DNA of 64,000 nt. Origin: Thelephora terrestris (Eukaryota; Basidiomycota; Agaricomycetes; Thelephorales; Thelephoraceae). The translations under genes were made by a program, and so were the position numbers. The stretch is from positions 372,001 through 436,000 of the forward strand of contig WIUZ02000016.1 in the NCBI GenBank assembly GCA_015956445.1. Reading direction: 5' to 3'. Below, one piece after another: positions 1 through 9,577 of the stretch (position 1 is the stretch's first letter; each line of letters begins with the position of its first letter). The notes below the pieces were generated by a model. The model saw nothing but the letters and a program-made list of their open reading frames with translations, did no database searches and was not told the origin of the DNA.

Positions 1-684
1 GCCCCTATTTCTTTTTGGACTAGTGTCATCTTTACCCCTATGTTTCATGCGGACATTTCTTATCTCTTATGCAATCCTTCACACACTAGTAAGGCCCTTT
101 GTCCTTTATTCTCCCACGCGTCATATTTGTTCGCTTCCCTTACTTAGTGTTCTCACACTCCTTATCTCCCTTTGTTCTGGCTTGATAAGGGTATATTAGG
201 GTATTGACGTCATGGCCACTTCTTTAGTATAAGTAGCAACTGTGGCTGTATTGTAGTACCTTAGTTTTGTTACCTCAGGAAATCCTCTGCCCTTCTCAGC
301 CCAGTTGCAGTTAAGGACAAGTCAGAGTTTCTTGTTTGAACACAAGGCATCCCCCATCTGCTCTCCCTCCCGCTCTGCGCGTCAACTGCGCCTTGTAACT
401 ATAGAACCCCAGTGTTCATCATATAGAATACCTCAAGCGTCCAGTCGATCACCTGGTGGAGTTATCAATCCTGTTGTAGGGATAAACCCTTGCTTGGTAA
501 ACCGAATGGAGTACGGTTTAGGTTGGGTTTCCCTTTAGGATTTTGACCTGACTTGTAGTGGCCTCGGACAACCTACCGGAAGAATAGAGAAGTGATCTTT
601 CTCTCACAAGCTAGTTGGACTAGTGAGCACTCTGTGGAGTCGGCTCAGTGCACTGGTAGTTGTTGGGGTAGAGTGGCCCTGACA
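1..684 (+). mobile_element. Element A: right end of a TG..CA solo-LTR-like element
   Basis: This is the right-hand part of the family that recurs complete as B, C and D; the window edge cuts off the left part. It ends in GGCCCTGACA, and the following five bases (ataag) would be its target duplication. It holds a TGACGTCA box at 205-212 and a TATA-like TATAAG at 228-233, followed by about 450 bases to the end, which is the layout expected of a U3-R-U5 LTR end. It is nearly identical to the matching part of C, so it is young. It sits inside the KDZ transposase gene to its right. Confidence 0.75.
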
Positions 685-689
685 ATAAG

Positions 690-2200
690 AGATGACCAAA
701 ATCTCATTTTTAGATTTCATACCTCTGATGTCAGGCCCTTCGAGGCACATTCGGCCAAATGTGTTTTTAGTATGGCATCTGAGATCATATACGCGAGACC
801 GTTGGAAAGGGGGGGATCCGAGAAACCACGCTCCTTCTGCTTGAGTTTGAAATTTGCGTCCATAGACAGATACAATGTATTAACCCAGCTGAAAGATAGT
901 CAGTCCACTACCTGGCACGCATTGGCCACAAATGCACCCACTGATCGACGGAATTGGTGACCAGGTTCTTTCCTGGGTGGGGGCAAGCGGGACAGTCAAT
1001 CGCGAGAGAACCGGGGGCAAGGGCATTGAACCGGCCGTCAATGTGGGCTCCACCCCCACGATGAACACGCCGTAAGTCAACCCACATGCAGGATGCGAAG
1101 GCAAGGTCGTTGTAGCTGTACTGTTGTAATATGAGCACACGAACGATTGTCATTAAAGTTGAACTTACAATCGGGGGACTGAGACCTGAGGCGTTGTGGA
1201 TAGATATGAGGGTTGCGTAGACATCATAGAGGTTAATCTTGCTTCGGGTCTGGAGTTTGTGAAGGAAATCCAGGAGGCGAAATGTAAACGCAGTGCCTGG
1301 CTGTTTCAATGTTGCAGGGAACCATCTCATGCGAAGAAGTTGAACACGAGGCGGTCGTTGTCTTCCAGGCTCCCTGCAGGAGCAGTAGCGGATGCAGACG
1401 GTTGTAATGCCCAAAACATCAAAGAGGGTGAGGTCCATAGCGGCGGGAGGCATTGCACAGGTTTCACCGGGACGGTGGCCGAGCTGATACGTTGCACCAA
1501 GATCATGCAACGTGATCCTGGTGAAGAACTCGCCTGTCCATTTCTAAAAATAGCCGTCAGGTTGAAGGTGGGGTCCGGACGAAGGCGAGTGTATCACCTG
1601 AATATTGTGCAATGGATCTGATTGGTGGGTGATGGTGGTACAGCGTTGGCAGAGCATGTGCCTGAAGAAACAGTCAAGGCAACGGTAGATCGTGTTCAGT
1701 TCTAAGCACAGTTCACAAGGTGGGGGGTCAGGCAACCCCATGAGGCCCTTGTGTCTAGCCAGCTCATCTGTAAATTCATCCCTGTACTTTGACCATTCTT
1801 CTATTTGTGTCTAGGGTATTGTTAGGAATAGAGGTAGAGAACGTCGTCACAGATGGAGGGAACATACCAATACCGAACGACTTGGGCCTTTCCGCTCATG
1901 GTTGCGTGTTGCTGGTAACAATACCACTCCTTCGGTGTCAGAATAAATGTTGTCATCACACTTGAGGGGATCAGGGACAACGTCCACAAGCTGTGGAGTG
2001 GAAGGGAGAGGGATGCAGACGGGTTTGGAAGTTGTGTGGATGCGCTTGTTGTGGCGGGTGACTGTAACCTCATGGACAAGCTCGTCTTCATTGAGCAGGA
2101 TACCGGTCAGGATGTTGGGACCACCCCGTTTGTGTTTGCTCTTCTGCTTGGAAGCGGAGGGCTTGTGGATGTGTCAGCGATGGAAAGAGGGATGATGGGC
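690..2200 (-). pseudogene. KDZ transposase with CxC2 cysteine cluster, 5' part only
   Basis: On the minus strand the N-terminal part of a Kyakuja-Dileera-Zisupton transposase is spread over several exons. A basic N-terminal stretch lies near 2190-1880. A cysteine cluster near 1740-1600 (C-x2-C, YRCLDC, C-x2-CT..H then PLH) matches the CxC2 domain known from basidiomycete KDZ proteins. A LG..YQLGH..GE.C segment follows, then RVQLLRMRWFPAT and TFRLLDFLHKL near 1400-1250, CPACPHPG near 970, and MDANFKLKQ near 860, which is where the catalytic KDZ domain usually starts. Soon after, the gene is cut by element A, so the DDE core is not in view. Family membership rests on motif recognition. Confidence 0.8.
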
Positions 2201-2936
2201 ACACAATTTGTGGGTGTACATACCATCACAGTGCCCGGAAATTATCTCCAAAGAACCTATGTGGGGCAAAAATGAAGGGAGAATATTAAGTAATGTATCC
2301 CCTAGATCTACGCAAGACGAGAGAACTGACCCCAGCAGCGACTGGAGTTGTGTTTCGTGGCACTGGTAAAGAGGGAAGAATGCATGTGATCGGCGCAAAC
2401 GAAGGAAATGCTAAGTCATCATGATTGCTGGTGGCGCCAAGCACTCCTCGCTCTTGTAGGCTTTCCTCAGTGCCCTCAATTCGTTACTAGAGTAGCTGTA
2501 CAAAATCCTGTAATTACTGAAGCAAGCCACAAACACCTCCAAGTAACATCTGGCCACTTACAGTGTCTGATCTCAGTCCAGATGACCGATGCTTCATTCA
2601 CCTGGACATCCCTGGAAACTGCCATCCAGAGATCCTTGTGTGTTACGTTCAACGAGACCATTGCTGGGCCTTGGACGTCACAATCCTTTACTATTCATGT
2701 GATGTATTTGGACGACAACACCACAAGCTTCAGGACTCCTGGTCTCACGGCGATAACCTATGAGTGTGGTCGGAATCACAGATGCACAAATGCACACCAC
2801 CTGTGGCTTTGAAGACCATCGAGACCCAGCCTCGTCAAACGACAAAATCCCAGTCTACTCATACGATAAGGTGTGGCCACACTATAAGCCATAGGGTTTC
2901 CTGGGCTCACAACGACAATCCGTGAACCACATGGTA
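2201..2936. other. Non-coding stretch between KDZ 5' end and element H
   Basis: I see no supported gene here. It presumably holds the upstream region and perhaps the terminal part of the KDZ transposon. It was continuous with 8466 onward before element H inserted. Short open frames on both strands have no recognisable content. Confidence 0.4.
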
Positions 2937-2956
2937 TGTCAGGGTTGAAGGCCTAC

Positions 2957-3580
2957 TTACTGTTTGTGGGGCGCTAGAGGATTAGCGGGATGGGGTGTGT
3001 CGGGACGAGGTTTGAGGAAGGGGGTTCCTGGAGTAGAAACGAGGGGAGGTGGAATATCAAGGGCGAGTGGTGACTTGAATTGGTATGGGTGAACAGGTGA
3101 GTTGTAGTCGCTGCAAAATTCACTTAGATGTTGAATAAATGGTTCGAAGTCTTGGTCGCTGAGTCGTTCGAAACTAGTGAGATAATCTATAACAGCAAAA
3201 GGGAGATCAGTTGGTATGTCCCACCAGAGGACAATGATAGCTGGGCAGTGAGTGTGAACGTTGGTAGTAAGATGAATACAAGGGGTAGGGAAGTAAAAGG
3301 TGGGACTAATACTGAAGTAGACAGTGGCTAGCACGCTCTCAGTGAAGTCGGATCTCCAGAGGAATTGGTGATCAGCCCCGAGTAAGAATGGGGGTGTGGT
3401 AACACCGGCGTCGAGGGCGGCGAAGGGTCGATAATAGGGATGATGAGATAATAGACCAGAGGTTCCATTAATTTGGAGACTCCTGATGAGTTTATACTCC
3501 CAGATGGATCGTCGGGCGTCAGGGATAACCGGACGTTGGATAGGACTAGTAGAGGGGAAGGGGTTAGGGGCACTGAACAT
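2957..3580 (-). CDS. ORF in element H, outward side (unknown function)
   Basis: This open frame of about 200 codons lies downstream of the TATA box at 3729-3736. It starts MFSAPNPFPS and ends in a proline-rich tail (PHPANPLAPHKQ). The same protein is encoded on the plus strand of element G (35459-36081) with the same order of blocks, for example HCPAIIVLWW, LTSFERLSDQDFEPF and SPLALDIPPP. I do not recognise a domain. The conservation between two independent copies argues that it was under selection or was copied recently. Confidence 0.55.
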   Translation of the reverse strand: MFSAPNPFPSTSPIQRPVIPDARRSIWEYKLIRSLQINGTSGLLSHHPYYRPFAALDAGVTTPPFLLGADHQFLWRSDFTESVLATVYFSISPTFYFPTPCIHLTTNVHTHCPAIIVLWWDIPTDLPFAVIDYLTSFERLSDQDFEPFIQHLSEFCSDYNSPVHPYQFKSPLALDIPPPLVSTPGTPFLKPRPDTPHPANPLAPHKQ

Positions 3581-4184
3581 ACACTGGCAGGAGAATTCCT
3601 GCTAAATGAGTTAGATAAAGAGCAATGCGTGAGGAGAATTCCCCAGCTTACTTTATTTGATTGAGCAGTTGGTAGACAAATACAGAAGAGATTGAGAATG
3701 GGGAAAAGAAAGGAGTGAACGCCCTTCCTTATATACCCAATCCTCTACATGCTTAGTAATTGTATCATGAGTCAAGCAACGATTAACATGGTCTGTGCGT
3801 AGTTTAGGGCAGGGCGGATGAGTCAGAAAAGTGGGACTTAGGACGACTGATGGTAAATACAAATAGGGGAACAATAGGAGATGAGTCAACGGGAGCGCAA
3901 TGGGGATTTCTCACGTTTCATGGTAGTAGTAGAAGGATGATGGGGATTTCCCATGATTGATGGGGATTTCTCCCAGAATTGATGGGATCGATTGGGGCTG
4001 AGGGTTCGTTTATCCTTTTTAGGATAACAATGAATAATGGTGCATTGTCGTTACCTTTTCGAGTGTCCCATTAATCCAGGTGTTATATAGTCTGTGGGAT
4101 CTCTTGGTCTTTTCCCCCATCGTCTCTCTTCCACTCTTACCAAATCCACAACAACTCTCCTCTCCTAAACAACCTTTCAATACT

Positions 4185-4947
4185 ATGTCTCTCAACGCTG
4201 CTGCCACCCCCTTTGTCTCTGCCTCCCCTTATGAGGCCGCCACCTCCTACAACGTTGAACAACACTTGTACGACACCCCTGCCAACATCGCCCATGACAA
4301 CAAGATCACCGTGGACTTCTTAACCACTCACCACGCCCCTCCTCAGTTCTGGGATCAAGCTGGGTATGAAGATCCCAACAGGACCGTTATGCGAGCTCCC
4401 GGCGTTTCCCCCTTGTTGGACGCCATGGAGCGAGAGAGGGAGGACAGGATCAGGAAGTTGGAGAAGCGATTGGATGTACTGTACGTGGTCGTGAACAGTC
4501 TTAACGAAGACTTTACTCATTTTGCTTTGGAACATTGGGGACCCTTCCAGGCATCTCTCTTCCGATATTTCGGACACCAATGTCATGGGGCCTACTGCAC
4601 CGACCCTCCCCAGTCCTCCCCCGTCGTCCCTCCGACTCCGCCAGGATTGAGGGGTTCCTCTCCCTCAATCCCCCTCTTGGAGTCCTGCTCCAACTCTTCA
4701 GATGGTGGAGAGGATGCAGAAGAAGTTGCGCAAGAGTCCGATGACTCGTTCTGGACAGCGGTGTCACCCATCGAGCAAGGCTCGCCAGGTTCAAATGCGG
4801 CTGAAGTTGGAAGTGGCGAGTTTGCAGGAGAAGTATGGGTTCGATCTAGTTCGTGAAGGGTTAGACTCAGTGAGGAGGGATCTGTTCAATGGGTTGGAGC
4901 ATGATGTCTTGGGGTGTCGGGACTGCTGGGTAGACCCGGCTTCAAGG
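4185..4947 (+). CDS. ORF in element H, inner side (unknown function, coiled coil)
   Basis: The frame starts MSLNAAATPF and contains VEQHLYDTPANIAHDN, a short charged heptad-like segment (REREDRIRKLEKRLDVLYVVV) and a CHGAYC motif followed by a proline- and serine-rich tail. The same protein lies on the minus strand of element G. In H it is interrupted by element B at 4948. The two genes of H are divergently arranged around 3740-4180. Function is unknown; nothing in it resembles Gag, a protease, reverse transcriptase or integrase. Confidence 0.55.
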
Positions 4948-5131
4948 TGTCAGGAACATGGTATTTTTAAACTTTTTATAACACACTCTTTCTTCGAACT
5001 CTTCTTACCACTTCTTATGTTTTGAATGCTTCACATGCCTTATCCTTCACACCAATCATTCGAAACACACAAATGCGCATACATTCACGGCAATACGGAA
5101 CAACTGGCTATACAATGCTTATACAACGTCC

Positions 5132-6869
5132 TCAAAAGTCGACTCTATCTACGGCAGGCCTCATGGTCATCAAGCGTCCATCCCGGAGATCGTAGTGCTG
5201 GCCCCTCCTCGCAAGAACCTCCCCGAACATGGCGTCACCATCTTCGGCACTCAGCTGAACGACGAGTTCAAGCCGATAGGAAGAGATGCCTTCGAGCGGA
5301 CCGATCAGCCTCCCAGATGTCACCGAACTCTGGAACACCTGGTCCCACATCTCCATCACCGGGTGACTGCTCTGCAGCACTATCGACGTAGTCGAAGAGC
5401 GACCCTCCGTCTCCCTCGTCACACCCCTGGGTGGGATCCTCTCTTGCGAGTCGAAGCTCGTGGCGAAGCTGGATCTCCGACTCGACCTGTCGGTAGGGAC
5501 GGTGGACCCGATGGCGGAACTCTCGTCCCCCACCTCGACCAGACTGGTCACCATCCGACTCAACTGGACGCGGATATGGGTTAGCCGAAGGAGCCATGCG
5601 ATGAGCAAGGCGGCGTCGAGAGCGTTTGCAACGCTGCCCCTTGATCACCGGACGTACCTCGATGGCCCTCGGAACATCTTCGGCCCGGTCGACCTCCATA
5701 ACCTCATCCTCGATCTTGACCAGCTGACTGATCGGCAGCAACGGGCAACGCCGACAGTTCTCCTTGTCGGACTCGGCCAAAGTAGAAGCCGGAGCAGGAG
5801 TCGGGACGGGAACCGCGTTCTCGATCGGAGGCGTCGCATAGGACGACGGGTTAGGCGATGGGAGTACCACCTCGTCGGCGTACTCCAATTCGAACGGAAC
5901 GTCGGCAGTTCCCTGACCGACCAACTTCGGACCCTCCTTGCAGTTACAGGTCTTATCCTGCAAGGACGCAACCTGCGCCGTCAACACAGCCACCACGTCC
6001 TCGAGCTGTTCCGTCTAGAAGAACCTCTCAGTCATTGCATAAACCTGCAAAGGCTGAAAGTACCTTTTCATCCCTTCTAGCCAACGCCCCCTTGATGTTG
6101 TTGTCCCTGACCTTCAGTCCGGCGATCAACTCTTGATGGTTGGCGACCATAGCCTCCAACGCCTCGTTTGTCCCCTGCTGGAAGGCGGCCAGAGTCTCCT
6201 TCATCTGAAGACCCTCCGCCGACAGACGAAGGACGTCTGCCTTCGCTTCCTTCACCTCACGCTCCAATCGTTCCACCTAGGCAGTTTGGTTAGTCGAGAG
6301 TCATACTCGAATATCCAAACGGAGAACCTACCTTGTTCTCTCCCTCCCGAACGAGCGACCATAATAACGAGGTAGCGGCGGTGGCATGACGGACGGCCCG
6401 AGGAACGGTTGCCCCGTGCTCCAACAGGTCCTGATCGTAGATCCCCCTCTGCAGGGTGTACCAGAGCTCCTTCTTGATTGGGTGCTCCAGCTCTCCGAAC
6501 CTACCCCTCATTCGGAAGACCACCTTCTCGGCGATCATGGTGTGGACCCAGAGCTCATCATCCCAGGTCAATCCCATCAAATGAGGGATCGTCTCCCTGA
6601 GACGTTCGGCGTCCACCTGCTGGACGACCTCCAAGATCTAGAAGCCGTTAGCTGGACATCAACGCCCGAAAGAACGAAACCTCTACCTAGAGGAAGGCGT
6701 TAGTGCTATCACAAGAAGCTCTAGTTCTCCCCCATACCTGATCATCCGTGGTATAGGGAGTACCAGCTGCGCAGGCATAGGTCTTGCGGGCGGCGACACG
6801 ACGGTCGATACGAGAGATGGTAGAGTTGCTGGTGGCGACTTTGTAGGTGTAGTTGTTGGGGAAAGACAT
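5132..6869 (-). CDS. Antisense gene inside element B (unknown function)
   Basis: Several coding blocks on the minus strand are separated by short gaps. In order they give an N-terminal piece MSFPNNYTYKVATSNS, a block with LTWDDELW, FGELEHPIKKELWYTLQ and a coiled-coil block (REVKEAKADVLRLSAEG), then a cysteine pair (CNCKEG) and a long acidic, proline-rich and arginine-rich tail. Elements C and D carry the same gene, nearly identical in D. A diverged relative with the same block order is in elements E and F. I recognise no catalytic domain. A DNA- or RNA-binding or structural role is possible but unproven. Confidence 0.55.
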
Positions 6870-7766
6870 GTTATGGTAAGATGATGGGGAAGTTGCTGGT
6901 GTTGCTGATCAAGGATGGCTCCAAGAAGACGTCCTTCTTATAGCCTAGATCGGTGATCCTTCACGTGACCTACCTCGACGAAACTCATTGGTCCGGGTCA
7001 CATCAACTTCCGCCCCTGTACCATCATCGTTGGCTTACTACATCAAGCTGACACCTCGGCCCGCGGGACGGCCTTGGAAGAACTTCGTTCCGGAACGCCT
7101 AGAACGCGCGCGCACTAAAAATAGGTCTCAAGACCCTGATGACCCCTTTATGACATCACGAACCCCTTTTACGACCCCTCATGACTTTACGATTACGATC
7201 AACCCTGGACCCTGATCACACACGTGGACAGTCACATCACAGTCTCCTAACCGGAGGAAGGACTCGCCGCTATTCGGAAGCATTGCCTTAGGATTCTTCT
7301 GGTTAGCCCAGCGCATGTGGAGTAGCCGTTAGCGTGAAACGCCGGCGAATCTGTAATCCCTTATGTCCCATGAGTCTAGGCCCTCGCTCCTCATGTTCGG
7401 ACGCACGATAAGGTTGCCACTAGTCCGTGATGCTGTTACCGCCTACAGACAACAAGGGATGCTGCATGGTCTCTATCTTTGGCCTCTCCAAAGGAAGCAT
7501 CCAAGAAGATTCTCACCTAGCCCTTGGGTGTGATCCCCAGGTACGAACTTTCATGACCCCATGCCCCTCTTTCTTTTAGGACTAGTGTTATCTTTACCCC
7601 TATGTTTCATGCGGACATTCGTTATCTTTTATGCAATCCTTCACACGCTAGTAAGGCCCTTTGTCCTTTATTCTCCCACGCGTCATATTTGCTCGCTTCC
7701 CTTACTTAGCGTTCACACACTCCTTATCTCCCTTTGTTCGGACTTGATAAGGGTATATTAGGGTAT

Positions 7767-7796
7767 TGACGTCATGGCCACTCCTTTGGTATAAGT
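7767..7796 (+). promoter_or_regulatory. TGACGTCA box plus TATA box of element B
   Basis: A perfect CRE/ATF-type palindrome TGACGTCA (7767-7774) lies 15 bases before TATAAG (7790-7795), pointing towards the right end of the element. The pair is conserved in A (205-233), C (13220-13248) and, inverted, D (16737-16765). It would start a transcript that leaves the element at its right end, as an LTR promoter does, opposite to the antisense gene. Confidence 0.6.
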
Positions 7797-8460
7797 AGCA
7801 ACTGTGGCTGTATCGTAGTACCTTAGTTTTGTTACCTCAGGAAATCCTCTGCCCTTCTCAGCCCAGTTGCAGTTAAGGACAAGTCAGAGTTTCTTGTTTG
7901 ATCCAAGACATCCCCCATCTGCTCTCCCTCCCGCTCTGCGCGTCAACTGCGCCTCGTAACTATAGAACCCCAGCGTTCAACTTATAGAACACCTCGAGCG
8001 TCCAGTCGATCACCTGGTGGAGTCATCAATCCTGTTGTAGAGATAAACCCTTGTCTGTTAAACCGAACGAAGTACGGTTTAGGTTGGGTTTCTCTTTAGG
8101 ATTTCGACCTGACTTGTAGTGACCTCGGACAACCTACCGGAAGAATAGAGACGTGATCGTTCTCTCACAAGCTAGTTGGACTAGTGAGTACTCTGCGGAG
8201 TCGGCTCAGTGCACTGGTAGTTGTTGGGGTAGAGTGGCCCTGACACAAGGGATTATTCTTACTGTCCTCAATCGGTATACAATCCCTTTCACTTCGCTCA
8301 TCGTTGTCCGATAGATCAGGACTGCGCTTGTAAGGTAGATCCTTTCCTTCTGGTTTAGCTTTATCTTTGTTCCTCCTTGTATTATTACTAGTGTTGTGAA
8401 TAAGACCAATGTCTTGAATGATCTGTGTGATCTTGGTTAATATGTCACGCGTTTGTGACA

Positions 8461-8919
8461 GGGTAAGTTTCTCACTCCTCGCAATTAACACTCATGAAAG
8501 CAAATGAGTTTCAATGTTGTTCAATGAAACCTGGGTCTGTTCATATGGTACATGTGATACTACTGAGCTAAAAGTCATTGTAACTCTGTATCTTATGACA
8601 ACAACCCACGAATGTAGCCAGAACCACAGATATCAAGTTGTCCTCAACACGATCAGTGCGATGCAGCCATCTTGGACCACCCAGGACACGACAGCACACT
8701 CTCGTTTGCACTGATCTGTGATTAAACCCAGATCATAGCTCGTTGGTTGTCTGCAATTCCTGATTTTCACCGCCTCTCTTTTTGTATAGTTGTGTTCCAC
8801 CCCACTTGATGTACCCTTCATTTCAGTCACGAGTAATTTTCCTTACTCACTCATGTGCGCGTGACTCAATGTGATCAAGATAGGGCTGAAAACCAAGAAA
8901 AGTAATCAACGCTAGATGT
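8461..8919. other. Non-coding stretch between element H and gene J
   Basis: No supported gene is seen. It includes the 3' flank of gene J, which ends at 8920. Confidence 0.4.
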
Positions 8920-9191
8920 CTACTCGTATCCGCACTCCCATTCGTCTTCCTCTATCAAATTCTTTGGCAGCTTCTGGTTCACCAACTGGACCTTGCCCTT
9001 CAACAAACAAACCTGATATGCAACGATCGCTTCTTCCTTGGAATGATATGACTGATGGATGGCCTTGGAGACACCTTGCGTTGCTTCAGCAACATGACTC
9101 CTGTGCACGTATGTCAGGAGACACAACGAATGAGGGTGGGCTGACTTACCAGGCGGCAAAAATCCCAATAGCCCTGCCCTTCGAGACGTAG

Positions 9192-9342
9192 CATTAGAAA
9201 AGGTGGTGCCAGCTTATTTCACTTATTTGTGATTATTCAATCTTATTTGTGACAGGATTCTGGACCTAGATCAAATAATCTCGAAATAATCAAAATAAGG
9301 TGCAATAATCGACAAATAACACAGCTGCCACCTTTTCTGATG
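9192..9342. mobile_element. Small MITE in gene J
   Basis: A 151-base element with inverted ends CATYAGAAAAGGTGG, followed by related GCCAGCT/GCAGCTG sequence, flanked by TAG on both sides (9189-9191 and 9343-9345). Its removal with one TAG restores the viroplasmin motif of J, which proves the boundaries. It carries no coding capacity. The 3-base TSD fits a CACTA- or Harbinger-type mobiliser. Confidence 0.8.
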
Positions 9343-9577
9343 TAGTACCACTTGCGACCAGAATTGCGCTCGGGTGGAGCATGGACAAGAGTGTCAGGAA
9401 CATGGTATTTTTAAACTTCTTATAACACGCTCTTTCTTCAAACTCTTCTTACCATTTCTTATGTTTGAATACTTTACACTCCTTATCCTTCACACCAACC
9501 ATTCAAACACACACAACGCACATACATTCACGGCAAAACGGAGCTACATGGCTATACTAATGCTTATAAAATGTTCT

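Larger units (their letters stand above)
4943..8250. mobile_element. Element B (4948-8245) with 5-bp target duplication caagg
   Basis: The element itself is 4948-8245, starting TGTCAGGAAC and ending GGCCCTGACA, flanked by perfect caagg copies (4943-4947 and 8246-8250). Its two ends are not direct repeats of each other, so it is a single unit: it looks like a complete 3.3-kb solo LTR rather than a full retrotransposon. The right end has TGACGTCA (7767-7774) and TATAAG (7790-7795), with about 450 bases to the end. An unrelated gene runs antisense in the part that would be U3. It looks whole and young. It is inserted in element H. Confidence 0.8.
2937..8460. mobile_element. Element H: TG..CA element carrying two genes, split by element B
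   Basis: H begins TGTCAGGGTT at 2937 and ends GTTTGTGACA at 8460. Flanks are tggta (2932-2936) and gggta (8461-8465), a 5-base duplication with one difference. Without B it is about 2.2 kb and lines up throughout, in opposite orientation, with element G. It holds one gene on each strand and a TATA box (3729-3736, minus strand) that drives towards the 2937 end. I read it as a solo-LTR-like fossil of the G/H family, older than B and G because its flanks have diverged. It is interrupted by one large insertion (B). Confidence 0.75.

Noticed and set aside
4948-8245. Reading element B as a complete LTR retrotransposon
   Set aside because: There are no direct terminal repeats and no gag, protease, reverse transcriptase or integrase motifs. 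It fits a solo-LTR-like unit at most.
8920-9345. A pararetrovirus (caulimovirus) fossil, from the viroplasmin-like motif
   Set aside because: The domain is equally that of cellular RNase H1, introns are present and no viral genes are nearby. Treated as an ordinary fungal gene.
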